A stretch of DNA of 64,000 nt from Massilia terrae (GCF_024753145.1 NZ_JANUGU010000002.1:558001-622000); one strand, 5' to 3'; positions 9,071 to 20,469 are shown, counted from the stretch's first letter. Made by a program: numbers and translations. The notes: generated from the letters alone by a model not told the origin.

Positions 9071-9255
9071 CCAACGATTGTATTCGGAAACGGCAGAGCC
9101 CGTCGGAGGCGGGCCTGAACGCGCCCCGCTCTGGCGTGTCCAACCTGGGCACTCGTCCAGATCGAGGAGAACAACACATGAACCGCCGCCCCGAACATGC
9201 CAGTGTCACCGCCGTTCCCGAGAACGTGGGATTCGCAACTACATTCGGTAATACA

Positions 9256-9308
9256 CAGACCGTCGTTCCCGCGCAGGGGCCAGGCGCCCCCCGGAGAACC
9301 CCATTTTG
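9256..9308. repeat. Degenerate half-copy of the palindromic intergenic repeat
   Basis: Reads ACCGTCGTTCCCGCGCAG, then a GC-rich stretch (GGGCCAGGCGCC and on) replacing the normal hairpin return, then AACCCCATTTTG. The flanks match the family arm; the centre has been replaced. It lies in the 274-base gap before the DUF2182 gene. Confidence 0.5.
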
Positions 9309-9344
9309 CCCGCGCGGCCACCCAACTGCGCCGGGACCGCGCAC

Positions 9345-10127
9345 ATGACCACCCTCACCCCCGCGCCCGCCAGGCCACGCCGCCCCGGCGCCGAACGTCC
9401 CGTCGTCACCGTCTGGGTCGCCGTGCTGGTCGCCCTGTGCTGGACCTGTCTGCTGTTCCGCACGGCGCGCATGGGCGCCATGCCGGCGGCGCTGGACGCG
9501 CCCCTGCCGCCGCCCTACCGCCGCGCCGAGCTGGCCCTGTTGTTCGGCATGTGGGTCGCCACCGTGTGGGCCACCATGCTGCCCGCCACCACGCCCTCGG
9601 TGGTGCTGTTCGCGCGCGTCAACCGCCTGTACCACGCGGTCCGCCGGCCCTATCTCGCCACCGCGCTGTTCATGTTCGGCTACCTGTTCTCCTGGACCGT
9701 GTTCGGCGCCGCCTCCACCCTGGCCCAGTGGGCCCTGCACGATGCCGGGGCGCTGGACAACGCGCTGGCCGTCACCAACTCCACCGTCGCCGGGCTGGCG
9801 CTGGTGGCGGCCGGCGTCTACCAGTGGACCCCGGCCAAGCAGGAGAGCCTGGCGCATTGCCGCGCCCCGCTCGCCTTCGTGCTCACCAACTGGCGGCGCG
9901 GCCCCTGGGGCGCGTTCCGCATGGGCGTCACGCACGGCCGCTATTGCGTCGGCTGCTGCTGGCTGCTGATGGTGCTGCTGTTCGCCGCCGGCCTCACCAA
10001 CCTGGCCGCCGCGGCCGGCCTCGCGCTGCTCGCGATGGCCGAAAAGCTGGCGCCCGGCGGGGCCTGGATCGCGACGCTGGGCGGCCTCGCGCTGGTCGCG
10101 TGGGGCACCTTGCTGCTGTTTCCCTAA
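9345..10127 (+). CDS. DUF2182 family integral membrane protein
   Basis: 260 residues with several membrane helices. It matches the DUF2182 (COG5486, 'predicted metal-binding integral membrane protein') pattern: WVATVWATMLPATTPSVVLF after the first helices, LFMFGYLFSWTVFG, the cytoplasmic segment YQWTPAKQESLAHCRAPL, and MGVTHGRYCVGCCWLLMVLLFAAG with paired cysteines and histidines. The ATG at 9345 is used because the predicted protein then begins with a short Pro/Arg tail before the first helix; a further 13 upstream codons are open but derive from the degenerate repeat. In other bacteria a DUF1326 gene usually precedes it; none is seen here. Confidence 0.85.
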   Translation: MTTLTPAPARPRRPGAERPVVTVWVAVLVALCWTCLLFRTARMGAMPAALDAPLPPPYRRAELALLFGMWVATVWATMLPATTPSVVLFARVNRLYHAVRRPYLATALFMFGYLFSWTVFGAASTLAQWALHDAGALDNALAVTNSTVAGLALVAAGVYQWTPAKQESLAHCRAPLAFVLTNWRRGPWGAFRMGVTHGRYCVGCCWLLMVLLFAAGLTNLAAAAGLALLAMAEKLAPGGAWIATLGGLALVAWGTLLLFP

Positions 10128-10228
10128 GAGGTAGTTTCAAAATGAGTGCAGCGAGGCGCAGCGACGAAGACAGTGCACCTGCACGGCGAGGAGCTGCAAC
10201 GACGCTGCGGTCATTTTGAAACGACCTA
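10128..10228. repeat. MITE-like element with 18-bp terminal inverted repeats
   Basis: GAGGTAGTTTCAAAATGA (10128-10145) and the inverse of TAGGTCGTTTCAAAATGA (10211-10228) bound a 101-base segment whose interior is itself partly palindromic (GTGCAC/GTGCAC-type). It begins at the base after the DUF2182 stop codon, so it may have brought or replaced the terminator. Confidence 0.6.
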
Positions 10229-10245
10229 TAAACCTTTCCCGGCGG

Positions 10246-10273
10246 TTTTGCAAGAGGGCGGCTATGTTAGAAT
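10246..10273 (+). promoter_or_regulatory. Putative sigma-70 promoter for yebC-purD
   Basis: TTTTGC, 16-base spacer, TAGAAT (10268-10273). This would start transcription about 30-35 bases before the yebC ATG. Sequence match only. Confidence 0.45.
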
Positions 10274-10312
10274 GTCGGCCACTTCTGTAATACCGTCTAA
10301 GGAATCCCGAAC

Positions 10313-11038
10313 ATGGCTGGACACAGCAAATGGGCCAATATCAAGCATAAAAAAGCCGCTACCGACGCCAAGCGTGGCAAGATCTGGACGCGCCTGATCA
10401 AGGAAATCACCGTGGCGGCCCGCATGGGCGGCGGCGACATCACCTCGAATCCGCGCCTGCGCCTGGCGGTCGACAAGGCGGCCGACGCCAACATGCCGAA
10501 AGACAACGTGCAGCGCGCAATCCAGCGCGGCGCCGGCGGCCTGGAAGGCGTCAACTACGAGGAAGTCCGCTACGAAGGCTACGGCATCGGCGGCGCGGCG
10601 ATCATCGTCGACTGCATGACCGACAACCGGGTCCGCACCGTGGCCGAAGTGCGCCACGCGTTCAGCAAGTTCGGCGGTAATATGGGCACCGAGGGTTCGG
10701 TCTCCTTCATGTTCAAGCACACCGGCCAGTTCCTGTTCGCGCCCGGCGCGAACGAAGACGCGCTGATGGAAGCGGCGCTCGAAGCCGGCGCCGAAGACGT
10801 GGTGGCGGACGAGGAAGGCGGCTTCGAGGTGCTGTGCCCGCCGAACGACTTCGCGCACGTGAAGGACGCGCTGGAAAAAGCCGGCTTCAAGGCCGATTCC
10901 GCCGAAGTGATCATGAAACCGGACGTCGAGACCGTCTTTACCGGCGAAGACGCGCAGAAGATGCAAAAACTCCTGGACGCGATCGAAAACCTCGACGACG
11001 TGCAGGAAGTCTATACCAACGCCGTGATCGAAGAGTAA
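10313..11038 (+). CDS. yebC: YebC/PmpR (TACO1) family protein
   Basis: 241 residues, full length. The start [25 protein letters not shown] is diagnostic, followed by the conserved [16 protein letters not shown] and [19 protein letters not shown] segments and a C-terminal [23 protein letters not shown]. Members are three-domain cytoplasmic proteins described both as DNA-binding regulators (PmpR) and, more recently, as translation factors relieving ribosome stalling at proline-rich stretches. An AAGGA ribosome-binding site is present. purD follows after 20 bases, a common betaproteobacterial arrangement. Confidence 0.95.
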   Translation: MAGHSKWANIKHKKAATDAKRGKIWTRLIKEITVAARMGGGDITSNPRLRLAVDKAADANMPKDNVQRAIQRGAGGLEGVNYEEVRYEGYGIGGAAIIVDCMTDNRVRTVAEVRHAFSKFGGNMGTEGSVSFMFKHTGQFLFAPGANEDALMEAALEAGAEDVVADEEGGFEVLCPPNDFAHVKDALEKAGFKADSAEVIMKPDVETVFTGEDAQKMQKLLDAIENLDDVQEVYTNAVIEE

Positions 11039-11058
11039 GCAGCAAGCGAAAGCATCGT

Positions 11059-12324
11059 ATGAAGATTTTGGTAGTCGGCTCGGGCGGCCGCGAACACGCA
11101 CTGGCGTGGAAACTTGCCCAATCCGAGCGTATCCAGATGGTGTACGTCGCACCGGGCAATGGCGGCACCGCGCGCGACGCGCGCCTGAAGAACATCGACA
11201 TCACCGACCCGGCCGCGCTGGCCGACTTCGTGGTGGCCGAGCACATCGGCCTGACCGTGGTCGGGCCGGAAGCCCCGCTGGCGGCCGGCATCGTCAACCT
11301 GTTCCGCGCGCGCGGCCTGAAGATTTTCGGCGCCACCAAGGAAGCGGCGCAGCTGGAAAGCTCGAAGGACTTCGCCAAGGCCTTCATGGAGCGCCACGGC
11401 ATCCCGACCGCGAAGTACCAGAGCTTCACGGACGCCGCCCAGGCCCACGCCTACGTCGACGCCAACGGCGCGCCGATCGTGATCAAGGCCGACGGCCTGG
11501 CCGCCGGCAAGGGCGTGGTGGTGGCGATGACGCTGGAAGAAGCGCACCAGGCGGTCGACCACATGCTGTCGGATAACCGCTTCGGCGACGCCGGCGCGCG
11601 CATCGTGATCGAAGAATTCCTGGACGGCGAGGAAGCCAGCTTCATCGTCATGTGCGACGGCAAGAACGTGCTGCCGCTGGCCACCTCGCAGGACCACAAG
11701 CGCCTGAAGGACCACGACCAGGGCCCGAACACCGGCGGCATGGGCGCGTATTCGCCGGCGCCGATCGTGACGCCGTCGATGCACGCCCGCGTGATGCGCG
11801 AGATCATCAACCCGACCATCCAGGGCATGCTCAAGGACGGCATCCAGTACACCGGCTTCCTGTATGCCGGCCTGATGATCGACGCCCACGGCAACCCGAA
11901 GACGCTGGAATTCAACTGCCGCATGGGCGATCCGGAGACGCAGCCGATCATGGCCCGCCTCAAGAGCGACCTGGTGAGCGTGATGGAACACGCCGTCAAC
12001 GCCACCCTCGACGCGGTCGAGCTCGAATGGGACCGCCGCACGGCGGTGGGCGTGGTGATGGCGGCCGAAGGCTATCCGGACCGCCCGCGCAAGGGCGACG
12101 TGATCGACGGCATTCCGGCCGAAACGCCGGAGTCGGTCACCTTCCACGCCGGCACCACGGTGGCGGATGGCAAGCTGGTCACCAGCGGCGGCCGCGTGCT
12201 GTGCGTGGTGGGGCTGGGCGACAACGTCAAGATGGCCCAGAAGCAAGCCTACGACGCGGTCGACCAGATCCACTTCAACGGCGCCCAGTTCCGCCGCGAC
12301 ATCGGCTGGCGCGCGACGAAGTAA
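11059..12324 (+). CDS. purD: Phosphoribosylamine-glycine ligase
   Basis: 421 residues. ATP-grasp enzyme joining glycine to 5-phosphoribosylamine, the second step of purine synthesis. The start MKILVVGSGGREHALAWKL is the family N-terminus; the ATP-grasp core includes PIVIKADGLAAGKGVVVA (~138-155), EEFLDGEEASF, DHKRLKDHDQGPNTGGMGAY and EFNCRMGDPETQ. Frame-open codons upstream run through yebC and are not part of the gene. Probably cotranscribed with yebC. A palindromic repeat follows at 12353. Confidence 0.95.
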   Translation: MKILVVGSGGREHALAWKLAQSERIQMVYVAPGNGGTARDARLKNIDITDPAALADFVVAEHIGLTVVGPEAPLAAGIVNLFRARGLKIFGATKEAAQLESSKDFAKAFMERHGIPTAKYQSFTDAAQAHAYVDANGAPIVIKADGLAAGKGVVVAMTLEEAHQAVDHMLSDNRFGDAGARIVIEEFLDGEEASFIVMCDGKNVLPLATSQDHKRLKDHDQGPNTGGMGAYSPAPIVTPSMHARVMREIINPTIQGMLKDGIQYTGFLYAGLMIDAHGNPKTLEFNCRMGDPETQPIMARLKSDLVSVMEHAVNATLDAVELEWDRRTAVGVVMAAEGYPDRPRKGDVIDGIPAETPESVTFHAGTTVADGKLVTSGGRVLCVVGLGDNVKMAQKQAYDAVDQIHFNGAQFRRDIGWRATK

Positions 12325-12352
12325 GCGCGGCCCGATACCTGTAAAAGAAAGA

Positions 12353-12448
12353 GAACGTCATTCCCGCGCACGCGGGAATCCCATTTTTTGCACGCAGCTC
12401 GGCTGCTCATGAGAAATGGGGTTCCCGCGTGCGCGGGAACGACGTTCT
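12353..12448. repeat. Paired palindromic intergenic repeat, copy 4
   Basis: GAACGTCATTCCCGCG... and its inverse ending GCGGGAACGACGTTC around a 25-30 base loop. Lies between purD and the hemF promoter and probably forms a strong hairpin in purD transcripts. Confidence 0.8.
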
Positions 12449-12460
12449 CTCCTCTTGTTT

Positions 12461-12490
12461 TTGTAACCCACTGGCGGCGCAGTGTACAAT
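12461..12490 (+). promoter_or_regulatory. Putative sigma-70 promoter of hemF
   Basis: TTGTAA (12461-12466), 18-base spacer, TACAAT (12485-12490), 31 bases before the hemF ATG. Confidence 0.55.
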
Positions 12491-12521
12491 CTGCCCTCAT
12501 TTCCCTTTGCACAAACACCCG

Positions 12522-13433
12522 ATGTCCACCCCCAACCCTGCCGCCATCAAGGCCTGGCTGCTCGACCTGCAAGCGCGCATCGTTGCCGCGCTTGAGGAAG
12601 TCGACGGCAACCCCTTCCTGCGCGACAGCTGGGAACGGCCGGAGGGTGGCGGCGGCATTTCGCGCCTGATCGAAGAAGGCAATGTGCTGGAACGCGGCGG
12701 CGTCAACTTCTCCCACGTCACCGGCAAGAGCCTGCCGCCATCGGCGATGGCCTCGCGTCCGGAACTGGCCGGCCGCGCCTGGGAAGCGATGGGCGTGTCG
12801 CTGGTGATCCACCCGCGCAATCCCTACGCACCGACGGTCCACATGAACGTGCGCTTCTTCGAAGCCACGGCCGAAGGCCAGGAACCGGTGTGGTGGTTCG
12901 GCGGCGGCATGGACCTGACCCCGCACTACGGTTTCGAGGAAGACGCGCGCCACTTCCACCAGACCTGCTTCGACGCTGTCGCACCCTACGGCGATGAGCT
13001 GCATCCGCGCTTCAAGAAGTGGTGCGACGAGTACTTCTTCCTCAAGCACCGCAAGGAACCGCGCGGCGTGGGCGGCATCTTCTTTGACGACTTCAACGAG
13101 CTTGGCTTCGAGCAGTCGTACGCGATGGTGCGAAGCGTCGGCGACAGCTTCATCGACGCCTACCTGCCGATCCTGAAGCGCCGCATCGACACCGCCTACG
13201 GCGAGCGCGAACGCGACTTCCAGGCCTACCGGCGCGGACGCTATGTCGAGTTCAACCTCGTGTGGGACCGCGGCACGCACTTCGGCCTGCAGTCGGGCGG
13301 GCGCACTGAAGCGATCCTGATGTCGCTGCCGCCAATCGTCAAATGGCGCTACGACTGGCATCCGCAGCCCGGCAGCGAAGAGGCCAGGCTGTATTCCGAT
13401 TTCCTGGTGCACCGGGACTGGCTGGAGAAGTGA
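12522..13433 (+). CDS. hemF: Oxygen-dependent coproporphyrinogen-III oxidase
   Basis: 303 residues, standard length. Oxidatively decarboxylates coproporphyrinogen III to protoporphyrinogen IX using O2, an aerobic haem-synthesis step. Conserved blocks: [28 protein letters not shown] near residue 30-60, [66 protein letters not shown] and [27 protein letters not shown]. The start [13 protein letters not shown] follows the predicted promoter. nadD overlaps its stop by four bases, so they are translationally coupled. Confidence 0.95.
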   Translation: MSTPNPAAIKAWLLDLQARIVAALEEVDGNPFLRDSWERPEGGGGISRLIEEGNVLERGGVNFSHVTGKSLPPSAMASRPELAGRAWEAMGVSLVIHPRNPYAPTVHMNVRFFEATAEGQEPVWWFGGGMDLTPHYGFEEDARHFHQTCFDAVAPYGDELHPRFKKWCDEYFFLKHRKEPRGVGGIFFDDFNELGFEQSYAMVRSVGDSFIDAYLPILKRRIDTAYGERERDFQAYRRGRYVEFNLVWDRGTHFGLQSGGRTEAILMSLPPIVKWRYDWHPQPGSEEARLYSDFLVHRDWLEK

Positions 13434-14080
13434 GCCTTTGCATCGCCCTGCTGGGTGGCAGCTTTGACCCGGTACACATCGGCCACGTCGCACTGGCCGA
13501 GCTGTTCGCCGATTTGCTCCAACCGGACCAGCTGCGCATCGTCCCCGCCGGACGGCCGTGGCAGAAGTCGAAGCTCGAGGCTTCCGACGCCGACCGCGTC
13601 GCCATGCTGGAGTGCGCGTTTCGCGGCGCGCCCTTCCCGGTGACGATCGACCTGCAGGAAGTGGAGCGCAAGGGCGCCACCTACACCATCGACACGCTGC
13701 GCAAGGTGCGCGGCGAGCTGGGGCCGGAAGCGTCGATCGTGTTCCTGATGGGCGCCGACCAGCTGCAGAAGCTGGACACCTGGCGCGAGTGGCAGGCCCT
13801 GTTCGGGATCGCGAACATCGGCGTCGCCGCGCGGCCGGGCTACGAACTGGCGGCCGACAAGCTGCCTGCGAACGTGACGCGCGAACTGGCGCCGCGCCTG
13901 GCCAGCCCCGCCGAGGTGCGCGCCAGCCCGGCGGGACGGGTCTGCCTCGCGCACACGCTGGCGGTCGATATCTCGGCCACCGCGGTGCGCGACGCGATTC
14001 GCCACGGGGATAGCGCGAACGATCTGGTGGCACCGGTGGTGCTAGACTATATTCAACAACATCATTTATACAAGAGCTAA
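13430..14080 (+). CDS. nadD: Nicotinate-mononucleotide adenylyltransferase
   Basis: 216 residues. Transfers AMP from ATP to nicotinate mononucleotide in NAD synthesis. The nucleotidyltransferase motif [11 protein letters not shown] lies at residues ~8-18 and the second motif [10 protein letters not shown] near 178-187. The start is a GTG inside the hemF stop (GTGA), the only start that puts [13 protein letters not shown] at the N-terminus. Its TAA overlaps the next ATG (TAATG), so hemF, nadD and rsfS are read as one coupled unit. Confidence 0.92.
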   Translation: MSLCIALLGGSFDPVHIGHVALAELFADLLQPDQLRIVPAGRPWQKSKLEASDADRVAMLECAFRGAPFPVTIDLQEVERKGATYTIDTLRKVRGELGPEASIVFLMGADQLQKLDTWREWQALFGIANIGVAARPGYELAADKLPANVTRELAPRLASPAEVRASPAGRVCLAHTLAVDISATAVRDAIRHGDSANDLVAPVVLDYIQQHHLYKS

Positions 14081-14745
14081 TGGACATCAAAAAACTGCAG
14101 ACGCTGGTGGTTGACGCACTCGAAGACGTCAAGGGCCAGGACATCGTCCTGTTCGACACCACCCACCTCACCAGCCTGTTCGACCGCATCGCCGTCGTCT
14201 CGGGCACCTCGAACCGCCAGACCAAGGCGCTCGCCGCATCGGTGCGCGACAAGGTCAAGGAAAGCGGCGGCGACGTGGTCGGCCTCGAAGGCGAAGACAC
14301 CGGCGAATGGGTGCTGGTCGACCTCGGCGACATGATCGTCCACATCATGCAGCCGGCCATCCGCCAGTACTACCGCCTCGAAGAAATCTGGGGCGACAAG
14401 CCGGTCAAGCTGGGCGCGGCCAAGCGCAAGTCGACCGCCGAAGGCAAGGAAGCGGCCGAGCCGAAGGCCAAGTCCAAGCACATGGCGGCCAACAAGGACG
14501 AGCCGGAAGCGAAGCCGGTCAACGAGCGCAAGCCCGCTGCGCGCAAAGCCGCGGCCACCAAAACCACCGCCGCGAAGAAACCGGCCGCGCCGAAAGTCGC
14601 CGTCGGCAAGACCGTGAAGGTTGCGCCGTCCAAGACCGCGCAGGCCGAAGTGAAGGCCAAGCGTGCCGCGAAAGCCGCCGCTTCGGAAGCGGAACCGCCG
14701 AAGAAAGTCATCCGCCGCATCGTGAAGAAGGCCGCTGCCGAGTAA
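14080..14745 (+). CDS. rsfS: Ribosomal silencing factor RsfS with long basic C-terminal tail
   Basis: 221 residues, about twice the usual 105-120. Residues 1-~108 are a normal RsfS/DUF143 domain ([56 protein letters not shown]), which binds ribosomal protein L14 (uL14) and blocks subunit joining under nutrient limitation. Residues ~109-221 are a Lys/Ala/Pro-rich extension resembling histone-H1-like tails ([30 protein letters not shown]); probably disordered and nucleic-acid- or ribosome-binding. The usual partner genes nadD (upstream) and rlmH (downstream) flank it. Confidence 0.93.
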   Translation: MDIKKLQTLVVDALEDVKGQDIVLFDTTHLTSLFDRIAVVSGTSNRQTKALAASVRDKVKESGGDVVGLEGEDTGEWVLVDLGDMIVHIMQPAIRQYYRLEEIWGDKPVKLGAAKRKSTAEGKEAAEPKAKSKHMAANKDEPEAKPVNERKPAARKAAATKTTAAKKPAAPKVAVGKTVKVAPSKTAQAEVKAKRAAKAAASEAEPPKKVIRRIVKKAAAE

Positions 14746-14752
14746 GCCCTCG

Positions 14753-15223
14753 ATGCAGCTCATCATCGCCGCGGTCGGCCACAAGATGCCGGCCTGGATC
14801 GAGACCGGTTTCACCGAGTACGCCAAGCGCATGCCGCCCGAGCTGCGCATCGTGCTCAAGGAGATCAAGCCGGTTGAGCGCTCGGGCAGCAAGACCGCGG
14901 CCACCGCGATGGCGCTCGAACGCGAGCGCATCGAAGCCGTGCTGCCCAAGGGCGCCCGCATCATCGCGCTCGACGAGCGCGGCAAGGACGTCACCAGTGT
15001 CGGCCTCTCTGCCATGCTGCAGCAGTGGCAGCAGGACGGGCGCGACACCGTATTCCTGATCGGGGGCGCCGATGGCCTCGATCCCGAACTCAAGGCCCGC
15101 GCGGAAGGGCTGGTCCGCATCTCGAGCATGACCCTGCCGCACGGGATCGTGCGCGTGATGCTCGCCGAGCAGCTGTACCGCGCCTGGTCGATCACGCAGA
15201 ACCATCCCTACCACCGCGTCTGA
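14753..15223 (+). CDS. rlmH: 23S rRNA (pseudouridine1915-N3)-methyltransferase
   Basis: 156 residues, exact family length. SPOUT-class methyltransferase that modifies pseudouridine 1915 in helix 69 of 23S rRNA, acting on 70S ribosomes. Motifs: N-terminal [26 protein letters not shown], the SAM-knot LIGGADGLD, and the C-terminal [17 protein letters not shown]. It is placed seven bases after rsfS and four bases before maf. Confidence 0.96.
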   Translation: MQLIIAAVGHKMPAWIETGFTEYAKRMPPELRIVLKEIKPVERSGSKTAATAMALERERIEAVLPKGARIIALDERGKDVTSVGLSAMLQQWQQDGRDTVFLIGGADGLDPELKARAEGLVRISSMTLPHGIVRVMLAEQLYRAWSITQNHPYHRV

Positions 15224-15227
15224 CGCC

Positions 15228-15851
15228 ATGCCCACCAAACCGCACGACAAGAAAATCTACCTCGCCTCCAAGAGCCCGCGCCGGCGCGAACTGCTGCGCC
15301 AGGTCGGCGTGGAGTTCGAACTGCTCATGCTGCGCAACGATCCGGCGCGCTGCGTGGACGTCAGCGAGGATGAGCGTCCGGGCGAGAATCCGCACGAATA
15401 TGTGGCGCGCGTGGCCATGGAAAAAGGCGCGTTCGCGTGGAACGTCCTGCAGATGCGCCGCGCACCGCTGCGGCCCGTGCTGTCGGCGGACACCACCGTC
15501 ACCATCGACGGCATCATCCTCGGCAAGCCGGCCAATCCGGACGAAGCGTTCGAGATGCTGGGCCGCCTGTCCGGCCGTACCCACCAGGTGCTGACCTCGG
15601 TGGCGGTGCACCACAACCACATGGCCGAACAGGTCACGCAAGTCTCGAACGTGCGCTTCGCGCAGCTCTCGCCGGCGCAGATCAAGGCCTACTGCGCCTC
15701 GCCCGAACCCTACGACAAGGCCGGCGGCTACGGCATCCAGGGCCTGGCGGCGCTGTTCGTCGAACACATCGAAGGCAGCCACTCGGGCATCATGGGCCTG
15801 CCCCTGTTCGAAACCGCGGCCCTGCTGCGCAAGGCCGGGCTGCCGCTGTAA
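15228..15851 (+). CDS. maf: Maf-family nucleoside triphosphate pyrophosphatase
   Basis: 207 residues. House-cleaning pyrophosphatase hydrolysing modified or non-canonical NTPs. The N-terminal LASKSPRRRELLRQVGVEFELL substrate loop, the SADTTVTIDG metal-binding segment, the RTHQVLTSVAV strand and YDKAGGYGIQG are all intact. The family has YhdE (dTTP/UTP) and YceF (7-methyl-GTP) branches, which I do not separate with confidence. Last gene of the hemF operon; the convergent thiE stop lies 4 bases away. Confidence 0.93.
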   Translation: MPTKPHDKKIYLASKSPRRRELLRQVGVEFELLMLRNDPARCVDVSEDERPGENPHEYVARVAMEKGAFAWNVLQMRRAPLRPVLSADTTVTIDGIILGKPANPDEAFEMLGRLSGRTHQVLTSVAVHHNHMAEQVTQVSNVRFAQLSPAQIKAYCASPEPYDKAGGYGIQGLAALFVEHIEGSHSGIMGLPLFETAALLRKAGLPL

Positions 15852-15855
15852 TCCT

Positions 15856-16470
15856 TCAGTCCCGGAACAGCGCGCCGAAACCGGCCACTGCTTCCGCCAC
15901 GTCCGGCGCCAGGTAGACGCTGCTGATCGCGGCCACCATGTCGGCGCCACGCGCCACCAGCGGCGCCGCATTCGGCGCGGTCATCCCGCCGATCACCACC
16001 ACCGACACCGGCAGTTCGGCCTTCGCCTGCGTGACGATGTCGTGCGGGGTCGTGACCGGGTACTTCTTGACCACCGACGGGTAGAAGCCGCCGAAAGCCA
16101 CGTAGCTCGCGCCGCTGCGCTGGGCCGCGCGCGCCAGTTCGATGTCGCCATAGCAGGAGGCGCCGACGATTTTTCCCGCGCCAAGGGTGCGCCGCACGTT
16201 CGCGACTCCATCATCGGTGGCGCCGACGTGCACGCCGTCGGCATCGATGTCCTGGCACAGCGCGACGTGGTCATTGATGACCAGCGGCGTGTCATGCAGG
16301 CGGCACAGGGCCAGCAGCGCGCTGGCCTGCTCGCGGCGCAGCGCCAGCGACGCATCCTTGTGGCGGTACTGCACCAGCGCGGCGCCCGCCTGCAGCGCGC
16401 GCCCCGTGCACACCAGCAGCTTCTCCGTGTCGTCCCAGTTGGGCGTGACCAGATAAAGACCTCGCATCAT
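15856..16470 (-). CDS. thiE: Thiamine-phosphate synthase
   Basis: 204 residues. Couples HMP-PP with the thiazole phosphate to give thiamine monophosphate. TIM-barrel with QYRHKDASLALRREQA, LVINDHVALCQDIDADGVHVGATD, IVGASCYGD and the phosphate loop VVVIGGMTAPNAAPLVARGADMVAAISSV. Starts with tandem ATGs at 16470/16467 after a GAAGGA site; the thiD stop overlaps (ATGA). Last gene of the riboswitch-controlled operon. Confidence 0.95.
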   Translation of the reverse strand: MMRGLYLVTPNWDDTEKLLVCTGRALQAGAALVQYRHKDASLALRREQASALLALCRLHDTPLVINDHVALCQDIDADGVHVGATDDGVANVRRTLGAGKIVGASCYGDIELARAAQRSGASYVAFGGFYPSVVKKYPVTTPHDIVTQAKAELPVSVVVIGGMTAPNAAPLVARGADMVAAISSVYLAPDVAEAVAGFGALFRD

Positions 16471-17225
16471 GATTCCTTCGTGAGTATGGGTTGGCGCATC
16501 GGGATGCGCTGGCCTGTCGCGATCGCATACGACTGCGCCAGCGCGGCATGGGTGTAGCGCTGCGCATTCTCCAGCGCGTCGGCCATGGCTTCGCCCAGCG
16601 CGAGCCGGGCGGCGATCGCCGAAGCCAGGGTGCAGCCGCTGCCATGGAACTGTCCCGGCAGGCGCGGCCAGCTCCACTCGCGCATCCCTTGCGCGCTGTG
16701 CCAGCGGTTGACGACGGTGGCGCCGTCGGCATGGCCGCCTGTGACCAGCACATGCGGACAGCCGCTGGCGCCCAGCGCCGCCGTTTCCGGCAGGTTCGGC
16801 GCCAGCACGGTGGCCAGCGGCAGCAAGGGCTCCAGCGCGGACAGCGCATTGCCGCGCGCCAGCGGGTCGCCATGCCCGCTGGCCAGCACCGGGTCCAGCA
16901 CCACGGGCAGGCCGGGAAGCTGTTCGCGCAGGCGGCCGATCACCCGCGCGATGGCGGCGGCGTTGGCGCGGCTGCCGGGAATCCCCAGCTTCACCGCGCG
17001 TACCGGGATGGCGGCCGCCAGCAGCGCCGCCTGCCGTTCGAGCAGGGCCGCGTCCACCGGCACGACCTCATGCACCCGGTTGTTGTCCTGCACCGTCAAG
17101 GCGGTGACCACCGGCAGCGCATGCGCGCCCTGCGCGGCGATCGCCTCGATGTCGGCGCTGATGCCGGCCCCGCCCGACGGATCCAGCCCGGCGAACACCA
17201 GCACTGCCGGGCGAACCTGCTCCAT
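16467..17225 (-). CDS. thiD: Hydroxymethylpyrimidine/phosphomethylpyrimidine kinase
   Basis: 252 residues. Phosphorylates HMP and HMP-P to HMP-PP. Ribokinase-fold motifs: FAGLDPSGGAGISADIEAIAAQG at ~12-34, TALTVQDNN, VVLDPVLASGHGDPL, and the anion-hole segment GQFHGSGCTLASAIAARLALG. The thiG stop shares a base with its ATG (TGATG) and its own stop overlaps thiE, so translation is coupled along the operon. Slightly short of the ~265-residue norm but with all motifs. Confidence 0.95.
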   Translation of the reverse strand: MEQVRPAVLVFAGLDPSGGAGISADIEAIAAQGAHALPVVTALTVQDNNRVHEVVPVDAALLERQAALLAAAIPVRAVKLGIPGSRANAAAIARVIGRLREQLPGLPVVLDPVLASGHGDPLARGNALSALEPLLPLATVLAPNLPETAALGASGCPHVLVTGGHADGATVVNRWHSAQGMREWSWPRLPGQFHGSGCTLASAIAARLALGEAMADALENAQRYTHAALAQSYAIATGQRIPMRQPILTKES

Positions 17226-18019
17226 CAGGCCAACCGTCCGGCCATCGGCGACGACGGCGAGGCCGCGAACTTGCGCGGCATGCGCCCGGCCAGCCAGGCT
17301 TCGCGGCCCGCCTGCACCGCGAGGCGCATCGCACGCGCCATCCGCACCGGATCCTGCGCGTGCGCGATCGCGCTGTTCATCAGCACGCCGTCGCAGCCCA
17401 GTTCCATCGCGATGGCGGCGTCCGACGCGGTGCCCACGCCGGCATCCACCAGCACCGGCACCTTGGCCTGCTCGATGATCAGCGACAGGTTCCACGGATT
17501 CAGGATGCCCATGCCCGAGCCGATCAGCGAGGCCAGCGGCATCACGGCCACGCAGCCGATCTCCTCCAGCATCTTGGCCTGGATCGGGTCGTCGCTGCAG
17601 TAGACCATCACGTCGAAACCATCGCGCACCAGCGTCTCGGCGGCGGCCAGCGTCTCCGGCATGTTCGGGAACAGGGTGCGCTCGTCGCCCAGCACTTCGA
17701 GCTTGACCAGCTTGCGCCCGCCCAGCAGCTCGCGCGCCAGCTGCAGGGTGTAGACCGCATCCTTGGCGTTGTAGCAGCCCGCGGTGTTCGGCAGGATGGT
17801 GTAGCGGTCCGGCGGCAGCACGTCCAGCAGGCTGGGCGCGTTCGGGTCCTGGCCGATGTTCACGCGGCGGATCGCCACGGTGACGATTTCCGCGGCAGCC
17901 GCCACGGTGGCTTCGCGGGTCTGTTCGAGGTCGCGGTATTTGCCGCTGCCCACCAGCAGGCGCGATTGATATTCGGTGCCCGCGATGATGAGCGGGCGGT
18001 CTTCACGTTCGGTTGTCAT
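17225..18019 (-). CDS. thiG: Thiazole synthase
   Basis: 264 residues from [10 protein letters not shown] (an in-frame ATG four codons earlier, at 18031, is also possible). Condenses deoxyxylulose 5-phosphate, dehydroglycine and ThiS-thiocarboxylate sulphur into thiazole phosphate. Conserved: [10 protein letters not shown], the Schiff-base lysine region [46 protein letters not shown] and [29 protein letters not shown]. It follows thiS by about 30 bases. Confidence 0.95.
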   Translation of the reverse strand: MTTEREDRPLIIAGTEYQSRLLVGSGKYRDLEQTREATVAAAAEIVTVAIRRVNIGQDPNAPSLLDVLPPDRYTILPNTAGCYNAKDAVYTLQLARELLGGRKLVKLEVLGDERTLFPNMPETLAAAETLVRDGFDVMVYCSDDPIQAKMLEEIGCVAVMPLASLIGSGMGILNPWNLSLIIEQAKVPVLVDAGVGTASDAAIAMELGCDGVLMNSAIAHAQDPVRMARAMRLAVQAGREAWLAGRMPRKFAASPSSPMAGRLA

Positions 18020-18052
18020 TCCAGTGTCCATTCAATGTGTTGGGCGAAGGCC

Positions 18053-18253
18053 TCAGCCGCCGCCGATTGCGCGCACCAGTTCCACCTTGTCACCCGCGTT
18101 GAGCTGGTGCTCGCGCCAGCGCGGGCGCGGCACCACCTGGCGGTTGACCGCCAGCGCCACCATGTGGTCGGCCACGCCGAGCGAATCAGCCAGCTCGTAC
18201 ACGGTGCGCCCTTCGAAGCGGTGCGCTTCGCCATTCAGTTCGATGTCAGGCAT
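18053..18253 (-). CDS. thiS: Sulphur carrier protein ThiS
   Basis: 66 residues, ubiquitin-like fold, ending in the obligatory Gly-Gly (RAIGGG) that is adenylated and converted to a thiocarboxylate as sulphur donor for ThiG. IELNGEAHRFEG and VALAVNRQVVPR match the family. Lies between thiC (12 bases upstream) and thiG. No thiF or thiO is in this cluster, so adenylation and glycine oxidation must be provided from elsewhere. Confidence 0.93.
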   Translation of the reverse strand: MPDIELNGEAHRFEGRTVYELADSLGVADHMVALAVNRQVVPRPRWREHQLNAGDKVELVRAIGGG

Positions 18254-18265
18254 GGCCGTATCCCG

Positions 18266-20348
<2,083 letters not shown>

Positions 20349-20469
20349 AGGTGTCATCTGGCGATGACGCTGCGCAGTGTACGCGCCTTTTTCGCGCTTT
20401 GCAAACGGGTGCCCGCGGCTCCGCACTGCCGTGTATGATGACAGTTTGTACAATTGCGGCCGCTGATCC

